Source: Micromonospora peucetia
Lineage (GTDB): Bacteria; Actinomycetota; Actinomycetes; Mycobacteriales; Micromonosporaceae
Length of the DNA: 64,000 bases
NCBI RefSeq assembly: GCF_900091625.1
Contig: NZ_FMIC01000002.1
Span: forward strand, 2,790,001-2,854,000
Direction of reading: 5' to 3'
The translations under genes and the position numbers were made by a program. Position 1 is the first letter of the stretch. Each line of letters opens with the position of its first letter. The notes beneath the pieces were generated by a model. It did no database searches, had not been told where the DNA came from, and saw nothing but the letters and a program-made list of their open reading frames with translations. This document shows, one piece after another, positions 18,882 to 27,689 of the stretch.

Positions 18882-19474
18882 CCGCTGCGGACGTGTTGCT
18901 GCTGGCCCTCGGCTCGGTGGCGGTCGGTTCGGGGGTGCTGGTGGTGGCGACCCGGCACCTGGTCCGGGCCGGCCTCTACCTGGTGGTCTGCCTCGGCGCG
19001 CTGGCCGGGATGTACCTGGTGCTCACGGCCGAGCTGGTGGCCTGGGTGCAGGTGCTGATCTACGTCGGCGCGGTGGTGGTGCTGCTGTTGTTCGCGGTGA
19101 TGCTCACCCGTGCCCCGATCGGCGCCTCCGACGACCTGGACCGGCCCGGCTGGGCCGCGGCGCTGATCGGCGCCGGCACCGGGCTCGGGCTGGCCGCCCT
19201 GCTGGTCGACGCGTACCGCTGGACGGCCGTGGAGTTGCCCGACGCGGGCACCGCGGAACGCCTCGGCGACCAGATCTTCCGCAGCTGGGTGCTGCCCTTC
19301 GAGGTGCTCTCGGTGCTGCTGCTGTCCGCCCTGGTCGGTGCCATCGTGCTCTCCCGCCCCGACATCGGCCGGCCGAAGACCGACGGGCCCCACCCAGACG
19401 GGCCCCGCACTGACCGGTCCGGCACGGCGGTCGCCGGGGGCGGACCGGGCGACGACGGCGGGCGGTCGCGGTGA
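18878..19474 (+). CDS. nuoJ: Complex I membrane subunit NuoJ
   Basis: A protein of 198 residues with five membrane helices. The conserved helix-3 stretch [15 protein letters not shown] appears here as [25 protein letters not shown], the site of a pi-bulge in complex I. A hydrophilic Asp/Gly-rich tail follows the last helix. Its ATG overlaps the nuoI stop (ATGA) and its stop overlaps the nuoK GTG. Confidence 0.93.
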   Translation: MTAADVLLLALGSVAVGSGVLVVATRHLVRAGLYLVVCLGALAGMYLVLTAELVAWVQVLIYVGAVVVLLLFAVMLTRAPIGASDDLDRPGWAAALIGAGTGLGLAALLVDAYRWTAVELPDAGTAERLGDQIFRSWVLPFEVLSVLLLSALVGAIVLSRPDIGRPKTDGPHPDGPRTDRSGTAVAGGGPGDDGGRSR

Positions 19475-19893
19475 GGCCCGTCATCCCGTACGTCACCGCC
19501 GCCCTGCTGTTCGGCCTCGGCGTCTACGGCGTACTACGCCGGCGCAACGCGGTGCTGGTGCTGATGGCCGTCGAGTTGATGCTCAACGCGGTCAACCTGA
19601 TCCTGGTCACCGCCGACACCACCGTGCGCGCGCAACTGCCGCACGGCGGGCAGGTCTTCGCGCTCTTCGTGATCGTGCTGGCCGCCGCCGAGATCGGGGT
19701 GGGCCTGGCGATCGTGCTTCAGCTCTACCGGCTGCGGGCCACCGTCGCCGTCGACGAGGTCCCGCTGACCGAGCCCTCGCCGACCGAGCGCCCGGCAGAG
19801 CCGGCCGTGGCCGGAGTCGCTTCCCGGGCCGACGCCCGGCCCGGTAACGACGCCCGGCCCGGGTCCGCCGACCGCCCGGAGGGGGAGCGGTGA
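19471..19893 (+). CDS. nuoK: Complex I membrane subunit NuoK
   Basis: A protein of 140 residues, of which the first 97 are the normal three-helix subunit. Key acidic residues are present in LVLMAVELMLNAVNL (helix 2) and AAAEIGVGLAIVLQLYR (helix 3), which take part in proton transfer. The remaining 40 residues form a hydrophilic tail not usual in NuoK. The GTG start overlaps nuoJ and the stop overlaps nuoL, both by 4 bp. Confidence 0.93.
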   Translation: MRPVIPYVTAALLFGLGVYGVLRRRNAVLVLMAVELMLNAVNLILVTADTTVRAQLPHGGQVFALFVIVLAAAEIGVGLAIVLQLYRLRATVAVDEVPLTEPSPTERPAEPAVAGVASRADARPGNDARPGSADRPEGER

Positions 19894-21836
19894 GCACAAC
19901 CACCCTGCTCGGCGCGCTGCTGCCGGCCGTACCGCTGGTGGCGGGTCTGCTCGGCCTGCTGCTGCCGCCGGCCCCGCGCTACGCCGACGGGGCCCGGCCC
20001 GGTGAAGGCCGGGCCCGGCGGGCGGCGATCACGCTCGGCGTGGCCGGGGCGGCCGGCGCGCTGGCGCTCGCGGTCGCCCTGCTGGTCACCCTCGACCGGC
20101 CCGCCGAGGCGTCCACCACCTGGGTGGACCTGGGCGGGCTCACCGTGAGCCTCGGGGTGCGGCTGGACTCCGCCGCCGCGCTGGTCGCCGTCGCGGTGGC
20201 CGCGGTGGCCCTGGCCGTTCAGGTCTACTCGGTCGGCTACCTGCGCCGGGGCCCGCACGACGACGTCGACACCGACCATCGCTACCCGCCGTACGCGGCC
20301 CAGATCAGCCTCTTCACCGCCGCCATGCTGCTGGTGGTGGTCGCCGGTGACCTGATCCTGCTGCTGGTCGGCTGGGAGGTGATGGGCATCTGCTCCTACC
20401 TGCTCATCGCCCACGACCGCCGGCTGCCGGAGGCGCCGGCCGCCGCGACGAAGGCGTTCCTGGTGACCCGGGTCGGCGACGTCGGCTTCCTGCTCGGCAT
20501 CGCGCTGCTCGGTGTCTCGGCCGGCAGCTTCCGGATCGCCGACGTGCTCGCCCACGACCACGCCACCGGCACGCTGACCGCCGCCTGCCTGCTGCTGCTC
20601 GCCGGGGTGGCCGGCAAGAGCGCCCAGTTCCCGCTGCACACCTGGCTGCCGGACGCGATGGCCGGCCCGACGCCGATCTCGGCCCTGATCCACGCCGCCA
20701 CGATGGTCGCCGCCGGCGTGTACGCGGTGACCCGGCTCTACCCGCTGTTCGAGGCGACCCCGGTGGCACTGGCCGTGCTCGGCGTGATGGCCTCGGTCAC
20801 CCTGCTGCTCGGCGCGTTCGCCGCCACCGCCCAGGACGACCTCAAGCGCGTGCTGGCCTGGTCGACGGTCTCCCAGATCGGCTACATGACCGGCGCGCTC
20901 GCGGTCGGCTCGCCGCCGGCCGCGCTGTTCCACCTGCTCACCCACGCCGCCTTCAAAGCGCTGCTCTTCCTGGCGGCCGGCGCGGTGATCCACGCGGTCG
21001 GCACCACGCTGATGTCCAGGATGGGTGGGCTGCGCCGGGGCATGCCGGTCACCTTCTGGTGCACGGTCGTCGGCCTGGGGGCCCTGGCGGGGGTGCCACC
21101 GCTGTCGGGCTTCTGGAGCAAGGACGGCGTGCTCACCGTCGCCGGGGACGCCGCGCTGCACGGCACCGGTCCGGCCCCGGCCTGGGTCGGCTGGCTGGTC
21201 TGGCTGGCCGGGCTGGTCGGCGTCGCGGTCACCGCCTGGTACGCCACCCGGCTGCTGCTGCGTACCTTCTTCGGCGAGCCGCGGATGCCGCTGGCCCACC
21301 CGCACGACCCGCCTGCCGTGATGCGCTGGCCGGTGCTGCTGCTCGCCGTGCCGGCCGCGCTGCTCGGTCTGGCCGGCTTCGACTGGGCCTTCGCCCGCCG
21401 GCTGCTGCTCACGCCCACCGCGGGAGCGCCGGCTGGCGAGCACGTCCTGATCCACGTCGGTCCGGAACTGCTGCTGCCGCTGGCGCTGCTGGCCGTCGGG
21501 GCGGGGCTGGCCTGGCTCCGCTGGCGGCGGGATCCGGCCGCCGACCCGGCGACCGCGCTGGGTCCGCTACGGCCGGTCTTCGCCGCCGGGTTCCGGCTCG
21601 ACGACGTCCAGCGTGCCCTGGTCGTACGCCCCACGGTGGCGTTGGCCCGGGTGGCGCGTACCGCCGACGAGGTGGTGGTGGACGGTGCGGTCGAGGGCAG
21701 CGGCCGGGCCGCGCTCGGCCTCGGCGGCGGCCTGGCGGCGCTGCACCGCGCGGCGCTGCCGCGCGCGGCCGTCGGCGTGCTGGCCGGGGCGCTGCTGATC
21801 GGCCTGGCCGCCGTGCTGATCGGAGGGGCACCGTGA
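19890..21836 (+). CDS. nuoL: Complex I antiporter-like subunit NuoL
   Basis: A protein of 648 residues with many membrane helices. The proton-channel region holds LLLVGWEVMGICSYLLIAHD, KSAQFPLHTWLPDAMAGPTPISALIHAATMVAAGVY and LKRVLAWSTVSQIGYM, including the key glutamate, lysines and histidines. It is the most distal proton-pumping subunit, with a lateral helix at the C-terminus. GTG start in a 4-bp overlap with nuoK. Its stop overlaps the first mini-ORF of the duplicated element. Confidence 0.96.
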   Translation: MSTTTLLGALLPAVPLVAGLLGLLLPPAPRYADGARPGEGRARRAAITLGVAGAAGALALAVALLVTLDRPAEASTTWVDLGGLTVSLGVRLDSAAALVAVAVAAVALAVQVYSVGYLRRGPHDDVDTDHRYPPYAAQISLFTAAMLLVVVAGDLILLLVGWEVMGICSYLLIAHDRRLPEAPAAATKAFLVTRVGDVGFLLGIALLGVSAGSFRIADVLAHDHATGTLTAACLLLLAGVAGKSAQFPLHTWLPDAMAGPTPISALIHAATMVAAGVYAVTRLYPLFEATPVALAVLGVMASVTLLLGAFAATAQDDLKRVLAWSTVSQIGYMTGALAVGSPPAALFHLLTHAAFKALLFLAAGAVIHAVGTTLMSRMGGLRRGMPVTFWCTVVGLGALAGVPPLSGFWSKDGVLTVAGDAALHGTGPAPAWVGWLVWLAGLVGVAVTAWYATRLLLRTFFGEPRMPLAHPHDPPAVMRWPVLLLAVPAALLGLAGFDWAFARRLLLTPTAGAPAGEHVLIHVGPELLLPLALLAVGAGLAWLRWRRDPAADPATALGPLRPVFAAGFRLDDVQRALVVRPTVALARVARTADEVVVDGAVEGSGRAALGLGGGLAALHRAALPRAAVGVLAGALLIGLAAVLIGGAP

Positions 21837-21895
21837 GCGCGAGGAGTGAGCCGGGTTTGCGAGCCCCGCAGTCGCGAACCGAGGTGACGCCGTGA
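21833..21895 (+). CDS. 20-codon mini-ORF 1 in the nuoL-nuoM relay
   Basis: GTG start within the nuoL stop (GTGA) and TGA stop within the next mini-ORF start (GTGA). The predicted 20-residue peptide is MSARSEPGLRAPQSRTEVTP. It is probably a translational coupling device rather than a functional protein. Its reality as a translated unit is inferred from the exact overlaps and the GAGGTG ribosome-binding sequence near its end. Confidence 0.5.
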   Translation: MSARSEPGLRAPQSRTEVTP

Positions 21896-21950
21896 GCGCG
21901 AGGAGTGAGCCGGGTTTGCGAGCCCCGCAGTCGCGAACCGAGGTGACGCC
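21833..21950 (+). repeat. Exact 59-bp tandem duplication between nuoL and nuoM
   Basis: Two identical 59-bp units at 21833-21891 and 21892-21950. Each unit begins with GTGAGCGCGAGGAGTGAGCC and ends with GAGGTGACGCC, a Shine-Dalgarno-like GAGGTG placed just before the next GTG. Because 59 is not a multiple of three, each copy shifts the frame by one, and each GTG opens a new frame overlapping the previous stop. Confidence 0.95.
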
Positions 21951-21954
21951 GTGA
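21892..21954 (+). CDS. 20-codon mini-ORF 2 in the nuoL-nuoM relay
   Basis: Identical in sequence to mini-ORF 1 because it is the second 59-bp copy. It starts inside the stop of mini-ORF 1, and its own TGA (21952-21954) overlaps the nuoM GTG start at 21951. Ribosomes finishing nuoL could reach nuoM by repeated stop-start steps through it. Confidence 0.5.
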   Translation: MSARSEPGLRAPQSRTEVTP

Positions 21955-23456
21955 GGTTCGGGGAGTTTCTGCTGGTGGCGGTGCTGGCGTTGCCGGCGCT
22001 CGGCGCGCTGGTGGTGGCGGCGACGCCCCGGGACCGGACGGCCCGGGCGGTCGGCACGGTCGTCGCCGCGCTGACCCTGGTGGCCGCCGCGCTGCTCTTC
22101 CTCGGCGACCGGTCCTGGTCCACCTACACGGCCGGCACACCGGCGGTACGACCGTGGCACCGGCTCGACCTGCCCTGGGTGCCCGGTCTCGACCTGCGCT
22201 TCCACCTCGGGGTGGACGGCATCTCCTGGCCGCTGGTCGTGCTGACCGCCCTGCTCACCCTGCTCTGCTGCGGCTACACGATGTGGAAGGTGCCCGACGG
22301 CGGCAGCGGGCGCGCGCTGGTGGCCCTGCTGCTGGTCGTCGAGGTCGGCATCCTCGGCACCTTCCTCGCCCTCGACCTTGTGCTCTTCTTCGTCTTCTTC
22401 GAGGTCGTCCTGCTCCCGATGTACGCGATCATCGCCGGCTGGGGCGGCGCGGACCGGCGGCGGGCGGCCCGCAAGTTCGCCCTCTACACGTTGCTCGGCT
22501 CGGTGCTGCTGCTGGTCGGCGTCTACGTGGTGGTGGCCGCCGCCGGGACGGCCGACGTGGTGGCGCTCACCGGCGGGACGGGACTGTCCCGGGGCACCCA
22601 GCTCGCGGCGTTCACGTTGCTCGCGTTGGCCTTCGCCGTGAAGAGCCCGCTCTGGCCGCTGCACTCCTGGCTGCCCGACGCGCACACCCAGGCGCCCACC
22701 GTCGGCAGCGTGGTCCTCGCCGGGGTGCTGCTCAAGATGGGCACGTACGGGCTGATCCGGATCGCGGTCGGGGTGGCCCCGGAGGGCGCCCGCTGGGCCG
22801 CCCCGGTGCTCGGCGTGCTGGCCGTGGCGGCGATCCTGGTCGGGTCGCTGGTCTGTCTGGCGCAGCGCGACCTGAAGCGGCTGATCGCGTACTCCAGCGT
22901 CGGGCACATGGGCTTCGTGCTGCTCGGGGTCGCCACGCTCACCGCCACCGGCATCCAGGCGGCCCTGATCGGCAACGTCGCGCACGGGGTGATCACCGGC
23001 CTGCTCTTCTTCCTCGCCGGCGCGATCAAGGACCGTACGCACACCGGGTCGCTGGACGAGCTGTCCGGGCTGCGGGAGACCGCTCCCCGCCTCGCCGGGC
23101 TGCTCGGCTTCGCCGCCGTCGCCTCGCTCGGCCTGCCCGGGCTGGCCGGCTTCTGGGGTGAGGCGTTCGCCGTGGTCGCCGCCGTCGAGGTCGGCGGAGC
23201 GCTCTGGACCACCCTGGGCGTGTTGGCCGCGATCGGCGGGGCGCTCACCGCGGCGTACCTCCTGCGGCTGCTGCGCAGGGTCACGCACGGGCGGCCCAGC
23301 CCGGCGGTCGGGCGACTCACCCCCGGCCTGGCCGGCGTGGAGCTGGTCGCGTGGGCGCCGCTGGTGCTGCTCGCCCTCGCGGTCGGGCTGGCCCCGACCC
23401 TGGTGCTCGGCGTCGCCGAGGCCCCCGTCGACGCACTGGTGGAGGTGCTGCGGTGA
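21951..23456 (+). CDS. nuoM: Complex I antiporter-like subunit NuoM
   Basis: A protein of 501 residues. Recognised segments are FFEVVLLPMYAIIAGWGG (helix 5 glutamate), VKSPLWPLHSWLPDAHTQAPTVGSVVLAGVLLKMGTYG and LKRLIAYSSVGHMGFV, which carry the lysine and histidine residues of the proton path. It starts at GTG directly after the second 59-bp repeat, with GAGGTG as ribosome-binding site. Its stop overlaps a third mini-ORF. Confidence 0.96.
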   Translation: MRFGEFLLVAVLALPALGALVVAATPRDRTARAVGTVVAALTLVAAALLFLGDRSWSTYTAGTPAVRPWHRLDLPWVPGLDLRFHLGVDGISWPLVVLTALLTLLCCGYTMWKVPDGGSGRALVALLLVVEVGILGTFLALDLVLFFVFFEVVLLPMYAIIAGWGGADRRRAARKFALYTLLGSVLLLVGVYVVVAAAGTADVVALTGGTGLSRGTQLAAFTLLALAFAVKSPLWPLHSWLPDAHTQAPTVGSVVLAGVLLKMGTYGLIRIAVGVAPEGARWAAPVLGVLAVAAILVGSLVCLAQRDLKRLIAYSSVGHMGFVLLGVATLTATGIQAALIGNVAHGVITGLLFFLAGAIKDRTHTGSLDELSGLRETAPRLAGLLGFAAVASLGLPGLAGFWGEAFAVVAAVEVGGALWTTLGVLAAIGGALTAAYLLRLLRRVTHGRPSPAVGRLTPGLAGVELVAWAPLVLLALAVGLAPTLVLGVAEAPVDALVEVLR

Positions 23457-23515
23457 GTGAGCCGGGCCGGCGGTACGGACCTTACGGCGCGCAGCGAAGC
23501 GGAGTGCCGGCATGA
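23453..23515 (+). CDS. 20-codon mini-ORF 3 joining nuoM to nuoN
   Basis: Opens with GTGA overlapping the nuoM stop and ends with TGA inside the ATGA of the nuoN start. Its length equals that of mini-ORFs 1 and 2, and it shares GTGAGCCGGG with them, but the rest differs (predicted MSEPGRRYGPYGAQRSGVPA). GCGGAG before the ATG can serve nuoN as a ribosome-binding site. Confidence 0.5.
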   Translation: MSEPGRRYGPYGAQRSGVPA

Positions 23516-25050
23516 GCGTGGTGCAGAGCGTCGACAACGTGGCGCTGCTCCCGGCGTACCTGGCCGCCGGCACGGCCGTGCTGGTGCTGCTGGCCGACCT
23601 GCTGGTGGCCCGTGCCCGGTTCACGCTGGCGGTGGCCGCCGTCGGCGCGACGGGCACGGCGCTCGGCGCGGCCCTGGTCGGCGCCGGGGACGAACGGCGG
23701 ACGTTCTGCGTCGGCCCCGACTGCTCGTACGTCTTCGGTGGCCGGGCCGCCCTGGTCGCCGTCGTCGTCGCCCTGCTCACCCTCGGCGTGCTCGCGTTGT
23801 CCGGCCCGCTGCTGCGGGCGGGGCAGTCACCGACGGGGGAGTACTGCTTCCTGCTCGCCTGCTCGATGACGGGCGGGGTGGTGCTCGGCGCGGCCGGCGA
23901 CCTGATCACCCTGATCGTGGCGTTGGAGACGCTGACCCTGCCGCTCTACGTCCTCGTCGGGCTGCGCCGGGGCAGCCTGGCCAGCGCCGAGGCGGCCGTC
24001 ACGTTCTTCGTGGTCAGCGTGGTCGCCACCACGCTGACGCTGCTCGGGGCGGCGCTGCTCTACGCGGCCACCGGCGGGCTGCACCTGGGTCGGATCGGCG
24101 CGATCCTCGCCGACCGGCCGGATCTGCTGGACCTGCCGCTCACCACCGCCGCCGTGGCGCTGGTGGTGCTGGGGCTGGCGTTCAAGGTGGCGGCGGTGCC
24201 GTTCCACGCCTGGGCGCCGGCCACGTACGACGGAGCGCCGCTGCCGGTGGCGGCGTACCTGTCGACCGCCTCCAAGCTGGGCGGGGTGGTGGCCCTGCTC
24301 GCCGTCGTGCAGCACGCGCTGCCGGCCGACGTGACCGGCCCGGTGCTCGCCCTGCTCGCCGTGCTGACGATGACCGTCGGCAACCTGGTGGCGCTGCGCC
24401 AGCGGCGTACGGTCCGGCTGCTCGCCTGGTCCTCGGTGGCCCAGGCCGGCTACATCCTCGCCCCGCTCGGTGCGCTGGCGCTGGCCGCCGGACGCACCGC
24501 AGACGCCCGCACCGCCGCGTACGCGGCCGCCGTCGCGTACGCCGTCTTCTTCGTGGTGTTGGAGCTGGCGGCCTTCGCGGCCCTGGTGGCGCTGCGCCCG
24601 GCGGGCGCGGACGGCGGCACGATCGACGACCTGCGCGGGGCGGCCCGGCGGCACCCGTGGCGAGCGGCGGCGCTCGGGCTGGCGCTGGTCGGGCTCGCCG
24701 GCCTGCCGCCGGGCCTGGCCGGTCTCTTCGCCAAGGTGACCGTGGTCCGTTCGCTGCTGGACGGGGGCGCCGGCTGGCTGGCCGTGGTGGTGGCCGTGAA
24801 CGCGGTGATCGGTCTCGCCTACTACTTGCGCCTCACCGTCACGCTGTGGGCCGCGCCGGCCGACATGTCGACCGGGGGCCTGGCCGAGGGGGCGGGCGGG
24901 GACTCCGTGCCGGGCGTCGGGGCCGGCGGCACCGTGGCCGTGGTCCCCGTGCGGGCCCGGACGGTCGGCGTGGTGCTGGCCGTGGCGACGGCGGTGGCGC
25001 TGGTGCTGGGCCTCGCCCCGCAGCTCGTGCTCGACGTCGCGGCCCGCTAG
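23512..25050 (+). CDS. nuoN: Complex I antiporter-like subunit NuoN
   Basis: A protein of 512 residues with about fourteen membrane helices. Family segments include IVALETLTLPLYVLVG, GLAFKVAAVPFHAWAPATYDGAPLPVAAYLSTASKLGG and VRLLAWSSVAQAGYIL. It is the antiporter subunit nearest the complex I core and the last nuo gene of this locus. Starts at ATG inside the mini-ORF 3 stop. Its stop codon lies in a 35-bp direct repeat. Confidence 0.95.
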   Translation: MSVVQSVDNVALLPAYLAAGTAVLVLLADLLVARARFTLAVAAVGATGTALGAALVGAGDERRTFCVGPDCSYVFGGRAALVAVVVALLTLGVLALSGPLLRAGQSPTGEYCFLLACSMTGGVVLGAAGDLITLIVALETLTLPLYVLVGLRRGSLASAEAAVTFFVVSVVATTLTLLGAALLYAATGGLHLGRIGAILADRPDLLDLPLTTAAVALVVLGLAFKVAAVPFHAWAPATYDGAPLPVAAYLSTASKLGGVVALLAVVQHALPADVTGPVLALLAVLTMTVGNLVALRQRRTVRLLAWSSVAQAGYILAPLGALALAAGRTADARTAAYAAAVAYAVFFVVLELAAFAALVALRPAGADGGTIDDLRGAARRHPWRAAALGLALVGLAGLPPGLAGLFAKVTVVRSLLDGGAGWLAVVVAVNAVIGLAYYLRLTVTLWAAPADMSTGGLAEGAGGDSVPGVGAGGTVAVVPVRARTVGVVLAVATAVALVLGLAPQLVLDVAAR

Positions 25051-25113
25051 GCCGCCGTCCTCACAGCTTCCCGGTGCGCCGCTAGGCCGCCGTCTTCAGG
25101 GTTTCCCGGTTTC
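25044..25113. repeat. Imperfect 35-bp direct repeat across the nuoN stop
   Basis: CCGCTAGGCCGCCGTC at 25044 recurs at 25079, and similarity continues (TTCCCGGT) to the end of each 35-bp unit. The TAG of nuoN is inside the first unit, so the second carries a displaced copy of the gene end. 25114-25248 up to htpX shows no further gene. Confidence 0.7.
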
Positions 25114-25248
25114 CGGGGTGACACTCCTAACGGGCACTACGGACATCTCAGGCAACTCTCAGCCATGAGGCGGATGGTTGGCGGGTACCGGGTTGTTGGA
25201 CCGGTCAGCGGAGCCCGCGTGTATCCGTGCTGCACCGAAGGAGTGATC

Positions 25249-26124
25249 GTGCACCACAACCGTCTGAAGACCGCCGCGCTGCTCGGCCTGCTCACCTCGC
25301 TGATCCTGGCGGTGGGCTACTGGTTCGGCGGCAGTGGCGGCCTGGTCATCGCCGTCGTCATCTCGCTGGTGATGAACGGCGTCACCTATTTCTACTCCGA
25401 CAAGCTCGCGCTGCGCTCGATGCGGGCGCAACCGGTCAGCGAGGCACAGTTCCCCGAGTTGTACCGGATGGTTCGCGAGCTGGCCACCGAGGCCGGGCAG
25501 CCGATGCCTCGTCTCTACGTGAGCCCGACGTCACAGCCCAACGCGTTCGCCACCGGGCGGAACCCGCAGAACGCGGCCGTCTGCGTCACCCAGGGGATCA
25601 CCGAGATCCTCGACTACCGCGAGTTGCGGGGCGTGATCGGTCACGAGCTGTCGCACGTCTACAACCGGGACATCCTCATCTCCAGCGTGGCGGCCGGTCT
25701 GGCCGGCATCATCACCATGCTGGCGAACATCGCCTGGTTCATCCCGCTGGGCGGGGGCGACGACGAGGACCGCCCGAACCCGGCCGTGCTGCTGCTCACC
25801 CTCATCCTCGGCCCGATCGCGGCCACCATCATCCAGCTGGCGATCAGCCGTAGCCGGGAGTTCCAGGCGGACGCCTCCGGCGCCAAGCTCACCGGGGACC
25901 CGCTGGCCCTGGCCAGTGCCCTGCGGAAGATCCACATGGGTGCCCAGCGCCGGCCGCTGCCGGCCCAGGGACAGCTCACCAGCACCGCCCACCTGATGAT
26001 CGCCAATCCGTTCAAGGGCGGCGGTGTGGCCGCGCTCTTCTCCACCCACCCCAAGATGGAGGAGCGGGTCGCCCGACTGGAGCGGATGGCCGCGAACAGC
26101 GGCCCCGTGCAGTTCCAGCGCTGA
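25249..26124 (+). CDS. htpX: HtpX-family membrane zinc metalloprotease
   Basis: A protein of 291 residues. It has two N-terminal membrane helices, the zinc motif GHELSH (HExxH) in [16 protein letters not shown], two further helices, and [17 protein letters not shown] with the third zinc ligand. HtpX degrades misfolded membrane proteins. I chose the GTG at VHHNRLKT because AAGGAG lies 5 nt upstream; another GTG is two codons earlier. [17 protein letters not shown] closes the protein as usual. Monocistronic. Confidence 0.95.
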   Translation: MHHNRLKTAALLGLLTSLILAVGYWFGGSGGLVIAVVISLVMNGVTYFYSDKLALRSMRAQPVSEAQFPELYRMVRELATEAGQPMPRLYVSPTSQPNAFATGRNPQNAAVCVTQGITEILDYRELRGVIGHELSHVYNRDILISSVAAGLAGIITMLANIAWFIPLGGGDDEDRPNPAVLLLTLILGPIAATIIQLAISRSREFQADASGAKLTGDPLALASALRKIHMGAQRRPLPAQGQLTSTAHLMIANPFKGGGVAALFSTHPKMEERVARLERMAANSGPVQFQR

Positions 26125-26263
26125 GACCCCGACCACGTTCCGCCCGTGCCCGGTCCACCGGGCACGGGCGGAACGCCGTGTGAGCGCGATAACCGTTCCT
26201 TCACCCGCCGCACGGCGTTAGGGTCGCAAGGTTCCCCACCCGTTACATCCCTGGAGGTCGACC

Positions 26264-27523
26264 GTGGCCGGACTGCGCCAGTACCTGGGCGTCTGGCGGA
26301 TCCCCGGAGCGCCGATGCTGCTGCTCACCGGCATCGTCGGCCGGCTCGGGATCGGCATGACGCCGCTGGCGCTGCTGCTGGTCGTCGAGCAGGTCACCGG
26401 CCGTTACTCGCTGGCGGCCGTCGCCGGCGGCATCTACGCCCTCTCCGGCGCCGCGCTCAGCCCCGTGGCCGGCCGGATCGCCGACCGGATCGGCCCCACC
26501 CCGGTGCTCGTCGGCACCGCCATCGCCCACCCGTTCGCCCTGCTCGGCCTGCTCTGGTCCGCCCGCTCCGACGCCGGCAGCCTCACGATGATCTTCGTCG
26601 CCTCCGGAGTTGCCGGGGCCACCTACCCGCCGCTCACCGCCGCCATCCGGGGCGCCTGGAACGACCTCACCTCCGTGGCGTCCGGCCGGTGGCACCTGCG
26701 CAACACCGCTCTCGCCGCCGAGACCACGCTCTTCGAGATCGTCTTCGTGCTCGGTCCACTGCTGGTCGCCGGCTTCATCCTGTTCGCCGACGCCGGGGCC
26801 GCCCTGGTCGGTGCGGCCGTGGTGACCCTGTTCGGCACCCTGGCGGTGGCCTTCGGCCGGGTGATGCGCGGCTGGCAGCCGCACCCGACCGGGCACCAGA
26901 CCCGAGGGCTCGGCCCGCTACGCGTACCCGGCTTCCCGGCGCTGCTGCTCTGCGTGGCCAGCATCGGCATCGCCTTCGGTGCGGCCGGCGTGACCGTGCC
27001 CGCCTTCGCGACCGCCTACACCTCCGACGACCCCGACAGCCTCGCCGGCGTGCTGCTGGCCGTCTGGGGCATCGGCAGCGCCGTGGGCGGGTTCTGGTTC
27101 GGTGTCCGAAAGCCGGCCCGGAACATGACCCGACAGTTCTCGCTGCTGCTCGGCACGGTGGCCGCCAGCTTCGCCGTCTTCGCGGTGATGCCCACTCCGC
27201 TGGCGCTGGGCACCGCCCTGGTGATCGGCGGCGCCACCATCGCGCCCGCGCTCACCCTGGAGAACACCCTGGTCGGCCGGATCTCCCCGACCAGCATGCT
27301 GAACGAGGCGTACACCTGGGTGGTGACCATGTCGGTCGGGGCCAGCGCCGCCGGCGGCGCGGTGGCCGGCCTGATCGTCGACCACGGCGGCGGGGTGCCC
27401 TGGGCGTTCGTCTTCGCCGGCGCCGCGGTCGCCGTCGGGGCCGGGGTCGCCGCCCTGCCCGCCGGGCCCATCGCCCGCGCGGAGGCCACAGCGGTACGCG
27501 CCGAAGAGTTGCTGCCGGCGTGA
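26264..27523 (+). CDS. MFS transporter
   Basis: A protein of 419 residues with about twelve membrane helices, GTG start preceded by [26 protein letters not shown] follows helix 2, like the MFS motif DRxGRR, and [14 protein letters not shown] follows helix 4. This variant resembles uncharacterised actinobacterial exporters. No regulator or enzyme lies beside it that would hint at a substrate. Confidence 0.8.
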   Translation: MAGLRQYLGVWRIPGAPMLLLTGIVGRLGIGMTPLALLLVVEQVTGRYSLAAVAGGIYALSGAALSPVAGRIADRIGPTPVLVGTAIAHPFALLGLLWSARSDAGSLTMIFVASGVAGATYPPLTAAIRGAWNDLTSVASGRWHLRNTALAAETTLFEIVFVLGPLLVAGFILFADAGAALVGAAVVTLFGTLAVAFGRVMRGWQPHPTGHQTRGLGPLRVPGFPALLLCVASIGIAFGAAGVTVPAFATAYTSDDPDSLAGVLLAVWGIGSAVGGFWFGVRKPARNMTRQFSLLLGTVAASFAVFAVMPTPLALGTALVIGGATIAPALTLENTLVGRISPTSMLNEAYTWVVTMSVGASAAGGAVAGLIVDHGGGVPWAFVFAGAAVAVGAGVAALPAGPIARAEATAVRAEELLPA

Positions 27524-27548
27524 CGTCCCGCTGGCGGGATACCACCCG

Positions 27549-27647
27549 GTCAGGTTCGTCTTCTTCTCCAACCGGCTGGGCTGCCTGGGCTCCCGGCTGA
27601 TCAGCGCGATCCTGACGGTGGTCCTACTGCTCGTCTTCTCCCGCTGA
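27549..27647 (+). CDS. Possible tiny membrane protein with FFSNRLGCLGS, start unclear
   Basis: The frame reads VRFVFFSNRLGCLGS followed by a hydrophobic helix (LISAILTVVLLLVF) and stops at 27645. I recall short actinobacterial proteins with FFSNRLGCLGS plus one helix. There is no ATG, GTG or TTG at the expected place (GTC at 27549), so it may begin at an unusual codon, be a truncated gene, or be chance. It lies directly after the MFS gene. Confidence 0.35.
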   Translation, partial: VRFVFFSNRLGCLGSRLISAILTVVLLLVFSR

Positions 27648-27663
27648 CCCGTTATCCCGTGCT

Positions 27664-27687
27664 GGTGTCGGTGTCGGTGTCGGTGTC
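27664..27687. repeat. Four tandem GGTGTC hexamers
   Basis: Simple hexanucleotide repeat at the decayed 3' end of the RepSA-like relic. It could vary in copy number by slippage. Confidence 0.8.
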
Positions 27688-27689
27688 GG

